Assembly: GCF_014205875.1 (NCBI RefSeq)
Contig: NZ_JACHEN010000008.1
Span: 1-64,000 of the forward strand
Origin: Anaerosolibacter carboniphilus
Lineage (GTDB): Bacteria; Bacillota; Clostridia; Peptostreptococcales; Thermotaleaceae
DNA: 64,000 nucleotides
Reading direction: 5' to 3'
Numbering within the stretch: the first letter of the stretch is position 1; each line of letters opens with the position of its first letter. Positions 10,083 to 19,848 of this stretch are shown here, in pieces. The position numbers were made by a program, and so were the translations under genes. Under the pieces are notes generated by a model, which saw nothing but the letters and a program-made list of their open reading frames with translations, did no database searches and was not told where the DNA came from.

Positions 10083-11777
10083 ATGAATTTATATGAAGAT
10101 AGTAGAAGAGAGAATGTACATAAGGTTGTGGCAATAGTTAAGTTAATATCAATATTATTTTGTGGAATAATAGTTTTTAGTATCTATGGCAATCGATATA
10201 ATTCTATCGCCCGAATTAGCAGTGATAATTACGATCTGGTATCTGTTACTACGATTTGCGTCGGAACATTAATGCTAATATATGAATTGTGGATTTTTTC
10301 GTACAAACGAAGCCGTTTTCAGAAAAGATGGGATATAAGTGATATTATTGAGACAATACTTTTTGTTGGAGTTTTTTATGCAATTGTTTTTGTATCAGGA
10401 AAGCATTTGAGTTCTTTTAAATTTTTATTCCTGTTCATTATTATTACATCAACTATACAATTTGGAATGTACCATGGATTACTTTGCGCATCCGTGTGCT
10501 CAGTTATGATTCTGACTACAGATTTAATTTTTGGCACGAGTAATGCGAATGCAAATAGCTTTTTCGAAACAGATTTAGTGTTAACGGGTGTATTTGTATT
10601 AACGGCATGGCTGCTTGGAGATTATGTGAAAATCGAAAAAAATTATAGAGAAAAATTACATGCTTTGGTTAATATAGATGAGTTAACGGATGTCTATAAT
10701 CACCGATATTTTCAAGAAAAATTAACTACTTCTATGAGTGAAGCTGAAGAAATGAATCATTCTGTTTCGCTATTGTTTATAGATATTGATTATTTCAAAA
10801 GTTATAATGATCTTTATGGACATCTGCAAGGGGATAAAGTATTAAAAAATATTGCACAAATCTTAAAAAACAGTATAAATGACCAACAGACTTTAGCGAG
10901 ATATGGCGGGGAAGAGTTTGCTGTAATAGCTCCATCTATACCAGAAGAAGAAGCGATTGAATTAGGTGAGAAAATCAGATGTGCCATAGAGAATACATGC
11001 TTTGAGGGTGAAGAAAATTTACCAGGAAAGAAGCTTACGATATCTATAGGTGTATCCTGTTTTCCAGATAAATCCAAAACAAAGCTAGAGCTAATAAATA
11101 GCGCAGATGATGCCCTATATAGGGCAAAGTTTTTTAATAAAAACAGAGTGGAGGCTTATGTTTCGGTCCTAGATGAGTTAAAGAAAGATATCGAAACGGA
11201 ACATATTGATCTGATTAGTTCATTCAAGACATTAATCAGTGTAATTAATGCTAAAGATAGATATACCTATGGGCATACGGAGCGCGTCGTTATCTATTGT
11301 AAACTTATAGCTGAGAAGCTGGGTCTTAATGAAGCGGAGAAAAGAATATTAAAATATGGCGCGTACTTGCATGATATAGGTAAGATCAATATCCCAATTG
11401 ATATTTTGAATAAAAAAACAAAGCTAACCTTTGATGAGTGGAAAATGATTAAAAGCCATCCTGAACAAGGAATTGAAATATTAAAGCATGTGCCTTCTCT
11501 ACAAGATATTATTCCACTCATATTACATCACCATGAGAAATATGATGGCACTGGATACCCTTCTGGACTACAGGGGGAAGAAATCCCTTATCTTGTTAGA
11601 ATCCTAAGTGTAGCTGATAGCTTTGATGCAATGACATCAAATAGACCTTATCAAACAAGGAAAGACTATCAGCAGGCAATGGAAGAACTCCAAAGATGCA
11701 AGGCTATACAATTTGATCCAAATATTGTGGATATGTTTGTCGAAGCAGTGGGAGAAAAAGAAGGGTTTATCAGCTGA
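10083..11777 (+). CDS. Membrane GGDEF + HD-GYP cyclic-di-GMP protein
   Basis: A 564-residue protein. Residues 20-190 contain about six membrane helices of no recognised sensor family. The diguanylate cyclase domain (about 195-365) has an intact ARYGGEEF signature near residue 275 but no RxxD inhibitory site five residues upstream. The HD-GYP phosphodiesterase domain (about 385-560) keeps HTERV, HDIGK, the HHHEKYDGTGYP stretch and DSFDAMT. Both synthetic and degradative active sites therefore look intact. AGGTGAG precedes ATG. It sits directly behind agrBD, separated only by a terminator, which makes it a candidate downstream effector of the peptide signal (inference). Confidence 0.92.
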   Translation: MNLYEDSRRENVHKVVAIVKLISILFCGIIVFSIYGNRYNSIARISSDNYDLVSVTTICVGTLMLIYELWIFSYKRSRFQKRWDISDIIETILFVGVFYAIVFVSGKHLSSFKFLFLFIIITSTIQFGMYHGLLCASVCSVMILTTDLIFGTSNANANSFFETDLVLTGVFVLTAWLLGDYVKIEKNYREKLHALVNIDELTDVYNHRYFQEKLTTSMSEAEEMNHSVSLLFIDIDYFKSYNDLYGHLQGDKVLKNIAQILKNSINDQQTLARYGGEEFAVIAPSIPEEEAIELGEKIRCAIENTCFEGEENLPGKKLTISIGVSCFPDKSKTKLELINSADDALYRAKFFNKNRVEAYVSVLDELKKDIETEHIDLISSFKTLISVINAKDRYTYGHTERVVIYCKLIAEKLGLNEAEKRILKYGAYLHDIGKINIPIDILNKKTKLTFDEWKMIKSHPEQGIEILKHVPSLQDIIPLILHHHEKYDGTGYPSGLQGEEIPYLVRILSVADSFDAMTSNRPYQTRKDYQQAMEELQRCKAIQFDPNIVDMFVEAVGEKEGFIS

Positions 11778-11954
11778 GGTATCTAAACATTTTCCAAACA
11801 ATTGAGGGTGATAGCCACCACAGAAGAGGACATACATCTAAAGAATAGATTGATTTAAAGATCCGAAGCAGAATTTAATAAAGCTCCTGGTAATCCAGAA
11901 ACTTTAATTTTGATTATATAAATATAAAAATCAAGCACGTAATGATCTACCTTG

Positions 11955-12312
11955 CACCACCATAGATAACTTATTACCTAGCTATGATCTTTCGACCATA
12001 ACCAAGCAGGTCATTACCCATGATGATGGTTCGTTCGACCATGCAGAATACCTTAACAGCTATATGCAACCTCTCGGCTGCATATAACCATCAGTCTTAC
12101 GACCTGCGGCACTCTGCAGGATCTTCGCTCGACCCTACATGATAAATTGGGACCCTATTACAATCAATTGAGGTCGACTGCAATAAAACCTTTCTTTACC
12201 ATATAGAATCTTCCCTCCGACTGCATACGAACCCACTAGGATCCGTATGCAATCTTTGGCCGACCTATATACACCCCTTATGAGAGCATATATAAGTCTT
12301 GGCTCAACCATT
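11955..12312. repeat. Hairpin array with ~44-nt period
   Basis: Eight degenerate units each end in a (C/T)GACC-like box preceded by an ATCTT-like stretch. Box ends fall near 11997, 12040, 12104, 12134, 12178, 12221, 12265 and 12309, so spacings are 43, 64, 30, 44, 43, 44 and 44. Seven units carry their own hairpin, with arms that differ between units yet stay complementary: CATAG/CTATG; ACCAT/ATGGT; TATATGCA/TGCATATA; CCTGC/GCAGG; AATTG/CAATT; TGCATACG/CGTATGCA; GAC-TATATA/TATATA-GTC. I found no reading frame of note. The function is unknown; it could be a structured RNA or a decayed repeat. Confidence 0.65.
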
Positions 12313-12404
12313 ACGTACCTGATGATATTATATTAACCATTCAAAGTAGGATATATAACCGCTAAATTATTCCAAAAATTAGTTTGAAAATTCTTTTTGT
12401 GTTA

Positions 12405-12455
12405 TGCGATAACCAGCTGGATATAAGGTATAAGGGAGAAACCCTTAGAATAACA
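12405..12455. repeat. Partial copy of the CTGGATATAAGG dispersed element
   Basis: ATAACCAGCTGGATATAAGG, a short variable stretch, then the small hairpin TAAGGG-AGAAA-CCCTTA. The same module ends the longer elements at 30172-30335 and 43740-43904 and recurs at 15056-15104. Confidence 0.7.
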
Positions 12456-12471
12456 TTATATGTAATAACAA

Positions 12472-12498
12472 AGGAATGGCATAAAGCCTGCCATTCCT
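12472..12498 (-). terminator. Terminator of the YmaF gene
   Basis: A perfect 10-bp stem AGGAATGGCA / TGCCATTCCT around a 7-nt loop, placed just beyond the stop of the minus-strand YmaF gene. Confidence 0.7.
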
Positions 12499-12512
12499 AC
12501 ACTCTTTATTTA

Positions 12513-12905
12513 TTAATATTCTCGATTCATTCCATAATATGATCTAGTATATTGGTGCGGGCGTGGTAGCATGCAATGGTGGGAGGATAAATGAGAAGGT
12601 AATTGATGTGAGGTGGCATTCATATATTTATGAACATGCCCATCAACGTAATTCGTTATCCCTTGCATATAATGTATATGGCCACCAGGAATCTGTATTG
12701 CTGGACCTGTATGTCCTATATATTCATGCCTATGCTCGTCTTCAACAGTAGTATATCCTTCATAATAGTGAACATGGCTCCCATATGCAGGTATAGTTCC
12801 ATGAGTATATCCTCTATATCTATGGATATGACCATCATCGTATGTCGTAACCCCCTGATATTCATGGGTGTGATCCTTGTTTTGCCCTTCAAAGTAATTA
12901 TACAT
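12513..12905 (-). CDS. ymaF: YmaF-family His-rich repeat protein
   Basis: A 130-residue protein composed of six imperfect repeats of about 19 residues. Each repeat has a His-x-His pair followed by Glu/Arg/Tyr-Tyr-x-Gly (for example GHIHRYRGYT, SHVHYYEGYT, GHVHKY). Most of the chain is therefore potential metal-binding histidines spaced along a beta-rich repeat. This is the YmaF family of Bacillus and Clostridia, whose role is not established; a coat or surface metal-binding role is only an inference. No signal peptide or membrane segment is present. GGGGGGAAGCAAG on the minus strand precedes the ATG. It is monocistronic. Confidence 0.85.
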   Translation of the reverse strand: MYNYFEGQNKDHTHEYQGVTTYDDGHIHRYRGYTHGTIPAYGSHVHYYEGYTTVEDEHRHEYIGHTGPAIQIPGGHIHYMQGITNYVDGHVHKYMNATSHQLPSHLSSHHCMLPRPHQYTRSYYGMNREY

Positions 12906-13257
12906 CTTGCTTCCCCCCTATTTTATTAAATAAATGGATTATATATCTATTGTCAGTTCTACTATATTCGCGAGTGGAAACTGATGTTACAATTTAGGAC
13001 ACGGACAATATCTTTTCAGAATCTAACTGAGGGTAAATATACACATCGATGTATAGTGAATTTACTTCTTTAGAGCCTGCGGTAGGTACCAAAATAATAC
13101 TATAAACAAAAAGTTTTATTATTCAGATCACTTTTAATGATTGTGAGAATATGAAATTAACAGATGCATAGGAAGTTTTTGTTTAATAGTAAAAATTGGT
13201 GGTATTAATTTAACAAACTGCATGGAAGTGGTTTAATTAAGGAGAAAAAGGAGGACA
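12906..13257. other. Divergent intergenic region, ymaF / hcp
   Basis: A 352-bp AT-rich gap holding both promoters. The hcp RBS (AAGGAGGA) is at about 13248-13255. I see no clear riboswitch, palindromic operator or extra coding sequence. Confidence 0.5.
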
Positions 13258-14928
13258 ATGTTTATGGAGAACAAAATGTTTTGTTTTCAGTGTGAGCAAA
13301 CTCTTGGAGGTAAGGGATGTGTAAAGTCCGGGGTATGCGGAAAGGACCCAGTGGTTGCGGGGCTTCAGGATTTATTAGTCCATATGCTCAAAGGAATTGG
13401 CTTTTATGGATACAAAGCTTTGGAAAAGGGACATAAAATTGACGAAAACACCCATAAGTTTGTAATAGATGCAATCTTTTCAACCCTAACAAATGTAAAT
13501 TTTGATCCGGAGAGATTTGAATCCTATATTAAGAAGGCTTCTGAGGTAAAAGAGCAGTTAAGAGCATTGGCAGGAGAAATTGGACAACCTGTCCCAAGTG
13601 CAGCTGCCTATGAACCACCTATGACTAGGGATGAGATGTTAGTAGATGCTAGTAAAGTAGGTATCATGGCGGATAGCAGTTTAAATGAAGACATAAGATC
13701 CTTAAGAGAGTTATTGATTTATGGAATGAAAGGAATGGGTGCATACGGTCATCATGCCCATGTTCTAGGGAAAATGGACGAAACCGTTAGCAATTTCTTC
13801 TATAAAGGCTTGGCAGCTGTGATTGATGATACTTTAGAAGTGGGAGACCTAGTGAATTTAAATATGGAGCTAGGACAAGTGAATTTTAAGTGTATGGAGC
13901 TTTTAGATGGTGCGAATACAGGAACTTATGGACACCCAGTACCGACAGAGGTTTTGATCACGAAAAAGAAGGGGCCATTCATTGTGGTCTCAGGTCATGA
14001 TCTAAAGGATTTAAAGCAGCTGTTAGAGCAAACAGAAGGTAAAGGGGTCAACATCTACACCCATGGAGAAATGATACCAACCCATGCATATCCAGAATTG
14101 AAGAAGTATTCTCATTTAGTAGGAAACTTTGGTGGCGCATGGCAGGATCAACAGAAAGAGTTCGATGGCATTCCAGGTGCTATTTTGATGACGACAAACT
14201 GTTTACAAAAACCTAGGGAAAGCTATAAGGATCGAATCTTTACTTCAGGTATTGTTGGTTTCCCAGATATTACCCATATTGAGGAAAAAGATGGGGTTAT
14301 GGACTTTACACCAGTCATTGAAAAGGCTTTAGAACTTGGCGGATGGTCAGAGGACGAAGTGGAAAAGAAGATCCTTGTTGGTTTTGGGCATAATACTGTT
14401 CTAGGTGTTGCAGATAAGGTAATTGATGCAGTTAAAAAGGGTGATATTAAACATTTCTTTTTAATAGGAGGATGTGATGGAGCTAAGCCAGGACGAAACT
14501 ATTATACCGAATTTGCAGAAAAAGCTCCAAAAGATACAATTATATTAACACTAGCATGTGGAAAATTCCGATTCAACAAAATGGAATTCGGTACCGTTGC
14601 AGGACTTCCAAGATTACTAGATATGGGTCAATGTAATGATGCTTATTCAGCAATAAAAGTAGCCGCTGCCCTCGCAGAAGCCTTTGAATGCAGCGTCAAT
14701 GAACTGCCATTATCGCTGATCCTGTCTTGGTATGAACAGAAGGCTGTGTGTATTTTGTTGACGCTTCTATCTTTAGGTATAAAGAATATCCATATAGGAC
14801 CTTCGCTACCAGCATTTATTTCACCAAATGTATTACAGGTATTGGTGGATAATTTCAATATTACACCTATCTCAAATGTTGAAGCGGATATGGGTGCAAT
14901 CCTAGGTACAGAGGGTGCATTGGCTTAA
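13258..14928 (+). CDS. hcp: Hydroxylamine reductase / hybrid-cluster protein
   Basis: A 556-residue hybrid-cluster protein (Prismane family) that reduces hydroxylamine or acts on nitric oxide under anaerobic conditions. The N-terminal cluster ligands are visible as CFQCEQTLGGKGC and a following VCG. Downstream, the conserved hybrid-cluster region includes VSGHDLKDL, TNCLQ, GGCDGAKPGR and LACGKFRFN. The length and Cys layout fit the short-spacing class found in strict anaerobes. Either ATG 13258 or ATG 13264 can start; AAGGAGG lies 4 and 10 nt upstream respectively. No hcr reductase is adjacent. It is monocistronic, with a clear terminator. Confidence 0.97.
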   Translation: MFMENKMFCFQCEQTLGGKGCVKSGVCGKDPVVAGLQDLLVHMLKGIGFYGYKALEKGHKIDENTHKFVIDAIFSTLTNVNFDPERFESYIKKASEVKEQLRALAGEIGQPVPSAAAYEPPMTRDEMLVDASKVGIMADSSLNEDIRSLRELLIYGMKGMGAYGHHAHVLGKMDETVSNFFYKGLAAVIDDTLEVGDLVNLNMELGQVNFKCMELLDGANTGTYGHPVPTEVLITKKKGPFIVVSGHDLKDLKQLLEQTEGKGVNIYTHGEMIPTHAYPELKKYSHLVGNFGGAWQDQQKEFDGIPGAILMTTNCLQKPRESYKDRIFTSGIVGFPDITHIEEKDGVMDFTPVIEKALELGGWSEDEVEKKILVGFGHNTVLGVADKVIDAVKKGDIKHFFLIGGCDGAKPGRNYYTEFAEKAPKDTIILTLACGKFRFNKMEFGTVAGLPRLLDMGQCNDAYSAIKVAAALAEAFECSVNELPLSLILSWYEQKAVCILLTLLSLGIKNIHIGPSLPAFISPNVLQVLVDNFNITPISNVEADMGAILGTEGALA

Positions 14929-14974
14929 GTAAGCATTTAAATTTTCATACTAGAATGTATACCTGAAAAAAGAT

Positions 14975-15011
14975 AAACTCTCCAGCAGAACAAATACTGG
15001 GGAGTTTATTT
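14975..15011 (+). terminator. Terminator of hcp
   Basis: AAACTCTCCAG / CTGGGGAGTTT, an 11-bp stem with one T-G wobble, followed by ATTTATT. Confidence 0.85.
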
Positions 15012-15055
15012 ATTGCCTATATTACTAAATCCGTCATCAGTTTGAAAGCCCTTTT

Positions 15056-15104
15056 GCTGCTATAGGTTCACCATGGATATAAGGAATGAGGGAGAAACCC
15101 TTGA
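15056..15104. repeat. Partial copy of the GGATATAAGG dispersed element
   Basis: GGTTCACCATGGATATAAGG, a short stretch, then GAGGGAGAAACCCTTGAG. It is the 3' module shared with 12405-12455 and the two long elements near 30.2 and 43.8 kb. Confidence 0.65.
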
Positions 15105-15259
15105 GTATTGAAGTAATAGAATTCATTCATCATTAGGCTATTTATTACCATATCAATACAAGTCAAATCACCTTAAAAAGTTGTCTAGATAAATGTTGAC
15201 AACCCAAGAGAAACCGCATGAAGAGACAGTAAGATCTTTATGAAAACAAACATATTCGT

Positions 15260-15343
15260 ATTGCATTAGCACTCTAGCTATTAGGGTGTATTTTTTGTCG
15301 AAAATGTTCAGAAAATGTTCAGACCCATAGATTATGATGATCT
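15260..15343. repeat. Left copy of an ~80-bp direct repeat
   Basis: Shares ATTGCATTAGCAC, ATTAGGGTG, ATTTTTTGTCGAAAATGTTC and AGACCCATA with 24018-24092, in the same orientation. This copy has an internal 11-nt duplication of AAAATGTTCAG and a weaker hairpin than the right copy. It lies about 220 nt upstream of the exported-protein gene with no gene immediately before it. The rest of the 14929-15566 gap holds the hcp terminator, the dispersed element above and no clear coding sequence. Confidence 0.75.
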
Positions 15344-15566
15344 ATGACGTAAGTTCTAACTTTGCTTCATTCAAATAGACAGTAAGAATTGGACTTAGGT
15401 CAATAATTTAGACACAAAAAGTAAGATATTTATACATAGTTATATTTTTTCTTCATCTTATCATCAAAAAACGAATAAGGGGGTAGAAATGCAAAGCAAT
15501 AATTAATAAGTAGTAAGAGTAGATTTAAACTTAGCCATTATCAATCATACTAAAGGAGGAGATCAA

Positions 15567-18500
15567 GTGAAAGGAAAAAGAATTTTAGCGTTGATTTTAG
15601 TATTGGTCATGCTACTACCTACGGGTATAGTAAATGCTGGCGCATCTGGACTTATGGATGGCAATAGCGAAATGGAAATTAAAGAAGAAGGAAATATACC
15701 AATATCCGATACATTAGATATAGTTAGCATGCAGTCCGATCTAACAGTGACATTACAGGTATACAGCAATACCGCAGGGGAACTTGATACAGAACAAACA
15801 ACATTTAGTATTGATGGAGGTAATACAGATAATTGGAGCATTACAGACAACGTATTAAATGTTAAAAGAGATACTCCTTCGGGAACATTTACTATCAATG
15901 CAGTTGTATCTGATTATTTAGTAACTAAGACAATTAATGTTTTAGGTACAGATGAGGAACCAGCAGAAGGACCTATATTATTACAATCTTTAGGAGAGGA
16001 TTTTATCCATGTACCTCCAGCTATAATAGGAACAGATTACAGCCCGATATCTACAATCACAATAGCTGCGAACTATCCTAATGTACATAGGATCTATATG
16101 CATACTTATATGAAAACAGGGGCAGGTTTAGAACCTTTTGGGAATCTGACACTTGAGAATATAGAAGAGAATACGTGGCAGCCAATGTCTCCGTTAACTT
16201 CTGAAGATGTCGAATGGATGATTAATTATGGCGTAACCGAAATCTTGTACTATTTCAGGATTGATAAAGTAAAGGGAGACATAGACCCAATTATATACCC
16301 ATCAGGAGCTGATCAAAATGGGTATGAAACCGCATTTAAGATATCGTTACCAGGCAAGAATTCAGCTCCTATAGTTACTCATACGCTTCCCACAGTAACA
16401 TCCCTTGATAGTATTCCAGCAACATTCACTATTACAGGATTACAAGAAGGCGATGTTCCATTAATAAACGTATATCATAGATCTGCAATTAATCAGCATG
16501 GTTTAAGTATTGTAAAGGGTTTTCAGCAGTTAAATCATGAGGGTGGAAACGTTTATACATATGATCTAGCAGACCCAGAGTACGCACAGATGCAAGCATA
16601 TGCGATTGAATATTTCGTGTATGTTATGCGAAACGGAGGACAGGCATGGTTTTACTATCCAGATAATGTAGATCCTTCTAGGCTTACAGATTTATATGCA
16701 ATTTCGATACCCGAGGGGCTGATAGTAGCTCCGACGCCTACTTTAGATACTTCGGAGTTGACAAATCTAATAAATGATATGTTTAATGTATACAACAATG
16801 CAGTAACTGGAACTATGCCAGGACAGTATCCACTGGAGGCCAAGTTTACTTTTCTTGATGCTATTTACTCAGCAGTATATATAAGAGATAATGCAACTAT
16901 ACAGTCCGAATTGGACAACGCAGTAGTAAATTTAAACATAGCATACCAAATGTTTTTAGGTTCAGCAGTACAGATACCCGTCGTGGATAGATCTGCACTG
17001 AGTGCGTTAATAGGAATTGCTAATGATTTATACTACGATTCAGTAGAAGGTACGGGAGTAGGTCAGTACCCAGTAGGATCTAGAAATACATTGTGGCAGG
17101 CTTTATCTGTAGCAGAAGATGTAATGTATGCTGCAGAAAGTAGCCAACTTGATGTAGATAGTGCTACTAATACTTTACAAGCAGCTGTAACAGCTTTTGA
17201 GAACTCCAGAATAACTGAAAAAAGTAAGCTTTTAGGATTAGAGATAGTAGGCGGTTCAGAATTTGTGGTCGATGAATCTGATAACATACCTTTATTAATC
17301 GAAGGTACAGTATCTAATGCGGTAACGCAGCTTGAAATTTTTACTATGAAAAATAATGACTTAGATATAGTTAAAATTGGTGGTGTAGATGCAGAATATC
17401 CTACTGTACTAGATCTTCAAACAGGTTTAAATACGTTTGAAATTACAGTGCAAGAGGAAGGTAAAGCAGTACAGACTTACACTGTAAAGGTAACCAGACA
17501 ACCACAAACCAGATCAGTCGTTTTATCAATACGTGATGCGAGAACCAAACAACCGTTAGCAAATGCTACTGCTATAATTAACGGGGTATCTTATGTAACG
17601 AATAGTATTGGTAAAGTAACGATTCAAATTTTTGCAGGAGCTAATGACTTGGAGTTTTTTAGAGAGGGCTACATAGCAACAAGATATGATGGTTTTGTTA
17701 TACCTTCTACATGGTCTGGTGTGGTTGAAGAATTAGTAAGAGAAAGAGTAGTAGATATTATCGTTAAAGATAAGAGTACTGACGAATCGGTAGCCAGTGT
17801 ATCTGTCGTGTTAAATGACACTATTTACACTACAGACCAAAACGGTAGAGTCACGGTAACAATTGGAGAACTTGGCAATACTATTAGTTTATCAAAACCA
17901 GGATATACATCAGTAACTGAAGCTTTCGATTTATCAGATGATGAAGAGTATGTTTTCTTGGTCGAACAAACAGTAGATAAATCATCTCTACAGGCAAAGT
18001 TTGATGAAATAGAATTATTTTGTCAATCAGTAGATGTAGGCATAGAACCTGGGCAGTACCCTGAAGAAGCAGCAGTTAGATTCGATCTAGTATTAATGGA
18101 AACAGTCAATATGTTAAACGAAAACGATGCTGCAACACAGCAGGAAGTAGATGAGCTTCTAGACTTATTGATTGAAGAATTTGAGATATTTAGAAATTCA
18201 GTAATTCCTTATAGCGTATCCTATGATACGGACTTCACGGTTTATTGGGGAGTAGCAAATCCTCTAGCGGATGCAACTATTTCTATTAATGGTTCTACTC
18301 TTACTACAAATGATCAAGGAAAAGCAACCATTCAGCTACCAAATGGGACTTATTCATATACCATTAGTAAGACTGGATGGGAGACTCAATCAGGTCAAAT
18401 TGTAGTAGACGGTTCGGAAGTTTCGATAGAAAAAACATTATTACCAGCATCTACAGTAGTAGTGAAATATCCTGTAGAATTTATTGTAAAAACATCTACA

Positions 18501-19685
18501 GGCGTATTACCAGTATCAAAAGTTTCAATTAATGGTTATGATTTAACAGTTAATGAAGAAGGAAAAGCGATAATTAACTTACAAAACGGCACGTATGATT
18601 ACAGTGTAAGCAAGGCTGGATATGTAACACAAATAGGAACTATCGAAGTAAGCGGAAATGCTGTTAGTGTCACTGTGACAATGGTAGCATCTCCAGCAAG
18701 TGGTGGAGGTTCCACTGGCGGCAGTGGCGGAGGTGGTAGAAGCTCTGCAAATACTCCTCAACCTACTGTAGCTCAACCTGCAACGAAAATTACAGATGGT
18801 TTATCCACTGTAGAAACAGGTCAAGGAACTGTAAAAGCTACAAGCACAGAAATTAATAAAATAATGGAACAAGGGAAGCCAGTAATACTAGAATCAACTG
18901 TAGCTAAGATTGATTTTGGTAACAAGAGTTTAGCCGTTCCAGAAGTAAAACAAGGATTAAGTGCATCATTAGAGTTAGGTGCCCTTCTAACGGAACAAAA
19001 GAAAACTGAAGAAGTTTTAACGGGCGCAAAGTTGCAAAGCTATGGTTTACAGCCATTAGGTGGTAAGGTCTTAGACTTGGTAGCACAATTAAATTATAGT
19101 GATGGGACAAGCAAAAGAATCAAGAGTTTTGCAGAACCTGTGAAAGTAACAATAAATCTTAAAGAACTAGGCTTGACAGGCGCAACAAATAATATGACAG
19201 CTGTAAGATTTGTTCCTCAAGCAGACGGTGCGTACCGTACAGTTAAGTTAGGCGGAACTTATAACAGCAAAGAAGAAACATTTGAGTTTTACACAGATTC
19301 TTTCAGTTTGTACAGTATCGTAAAAACCGATAAAATTAGCAAAATCAAATTAACGGTTGATAGCAATGATTATTCAGTTGATGAAGTTAACAAGCTAACG
19401 GATGTTGCACCTATCATCAAGGATAATAGAACCCTTGTACCCATCCGAATAGTAGCCGAAGCATTAGGTGCAAAAGTAGATTGGAACCAAGATTTACGAC
19501 TTGTTACAATCACGTTAGATGGTCAAGTACTCGAATTAACAATTGATCAGTTAATTGAAGATATGGATGTTCCAGCGAAGATGATTGATAACAGAACAAT
19601 GGTTCCTATTCGTTATATTTCAGAAAAATTAGGTGCTTACGTTCTATGGTTTGGTGAAACGAAAGTTGTAGAGATCATCAAGTAG
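15567..19685 (+). CDS. Large exported multidomain surface protein
   Basis: A 1372-residue protein with a signal peptide (basic start, then LALILVLVMLLPTGIVNAGA). Three helical FIVAR-like repeats carry a PGQYP or VGQYP motif (about residues 396-465, 477-550, 806-870). Beta modules of the carboxypeptidase-regulatory/PEGA kind, with a G-(K/R)-(A/V)-T-(I/V) motif, lie near 650, 728, 884 and 968. A Gly/Ser linker at about 1041-1060 leads to the C-terminal copper-amine-oxidase-N-like domain (about 1255-1372, two NRT-VPIR motifs), common in clostridial cell-surface proteins. No sortase motif or C-terminal anchor is visible. The start is GTG after AAAGGAGGAG. A sensor/regulator pair follows and may control it (inference). 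Confidence 0.88.
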   Translation: MKGKRILALILVLVMLLPTGIVNAGASGLMDGNSEMEIKEEGNIPISDTLDIVSMQSDLTVTLQVYSNTAGELDTEQTTFSIDGGNTDNWSITDNVLNVKRDTPSGTFTINAVVSDYLVTKTINVLGTDEEPAEGPILLQSLGEDFIHVPPAIIGTDYSPISTITIAANYPNVHRIYMHTYMKTGAGLEPFGNLTLENIEENTWQPMSPLTSEDVEWMINYGVTEILYYFRIDKVKGDIDPIIYPSGADQNGYETAFKISLPGKNSAPIVTHTLPTVTSLDSIPATFTITGLQEGDVPLINVYHRSAINQHGLSIVKGFQQLNHEGGNVYTYDLADPEYAQMQAYAIEYFVYVMRNGGQAWFYYPDNVDPSRLTDLYAISIPEGLIVAPTPTLDTSELTNLINDMFNVYNNAVTGTMPGQYPLEAKFTFLDAIYSAVYIRDNATIQSELDNAVVNLNIAYQMFLGSAVQIPVVDRSALSALIGIANDLYYDSVEGTGVGQYPVGSRNTLWQALSVAEDVMYAAESSQLDVDSATNTLQAAVTAFENSRITEKSKLLGLEIVGGSEFVVDESDNIPLLIEGTVSNAVTQLEIFTMKNNDLDIVKIGGVDAEYPTVLDLQTGLNTFEITVQEEGKAVQTYTVKVTRQPQTRSVVLSIRDARTKQPLANATAIINGVSYVTNSIGKVTIQIFAGANDLEFFREGYIATRYDGFVIPSTWSGVVEELVRERVVDIIVKDKSTDESVASVSVVLNDTIYTTDQNGRVTVTIGELGNTISLSKPGYTSVTEAFDLSDDEEYVFLVEQTVDKSSLQAKFDEIELFCQSVDVGIEPGQYPEEAAVRFDLVLMETVNMLNENDAATQQEVDELLDLLIEEFEIFRNSVIPYSVSYDTDFTVYWGVANPLADATISINGSTLTTNDQGKATIQLPNGTYSYTISKTGWETQSGQIVVDGSEVSIEKTLLPASTVVVKYPVEFIVKTSTGVLPVSKVSINGYDLTVNEEGKAIINLQNGTYDYSVSKAGYVTQIGTIEVSGNAVSVTVTMVASPASGGGSTGGSGGGGRSSANTPQPTVAQPATKITDGLSTVETGQGTVKATSTEINKIMEQGKPVILESTVAKIDFGNKSLAVPEVKQGLSASLELGALLTEQKKTEEVLTGAKLQSYGLQPLGGKVLDLVAQLNYSDGTSKRIKSFAEPVKVTINLKELGLTGATNNMTAVRFVPQADGAYRTVKLGGTYNSKEETFEFYTDSFSLYSIVKTDKISKIKLTVDSNDYSVDEVNKLTDVAPIIKDNRTLVPIRIVAEALGAKVDWNQDLRLVTITLDGQVLELTIDQLIEDMDVPAKMIDNRTMVPIRYISEKLGAYVLWFGETKVVEIIK

Positions 19686-19703
19686 ATAGGAAATAAACAA
19701 TAA

Positions 19704-19750
19704 TAAGTAGAGGGATTGGTTTTATTTCCAATCCCTCTACTTATATAAAG
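19704..19750 (+). terminator. Strong terminator after the surface protein gene
   Basis: A perfect 17-bp stem (19704-19720 / 19729-19745; arms begin ATAAGTAGAGGG and end CCCTCTACTTAT) around an 8-nt loop. The 3' side is weakly T-rich (ATAAAG), so it may act more as an mRNA end protector or bidirectional stop. Confidence 0.75.
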
Positions 19751-19848
19751 ACAGTTTTTTTAGTATTTTTTACCTTCAATCTATCCGAAACAATTCTGTT
19801 ATAATACACGTATATGCCATAGAAAAGGAGATCAGAGAGGAAATCATA

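Noticed and set aside
11955-12312. Hairpin array considered as a CRISPR array
   Set aside because: The periodic part is only a short degenerate box and the hairpin arms differ in every unit; there are no identical repeats of 24-37 nt, and no cas genes nearby.
12563-12929. Plus-strand frames across the ymaF gene
   Set aside because: They are antisense shadows of the His-rich repeat coding sequence, which has the RBS and a family match.
15260-15566. Leader of the exoprotein gene considered as a c-di-GMP or other known riboswitch
   Set aside because: None of the conserved aptamer strings of the c-di-GMP-I or -II classes is present; only the ~80-bp repeat and an AT-rich stretch are seen.
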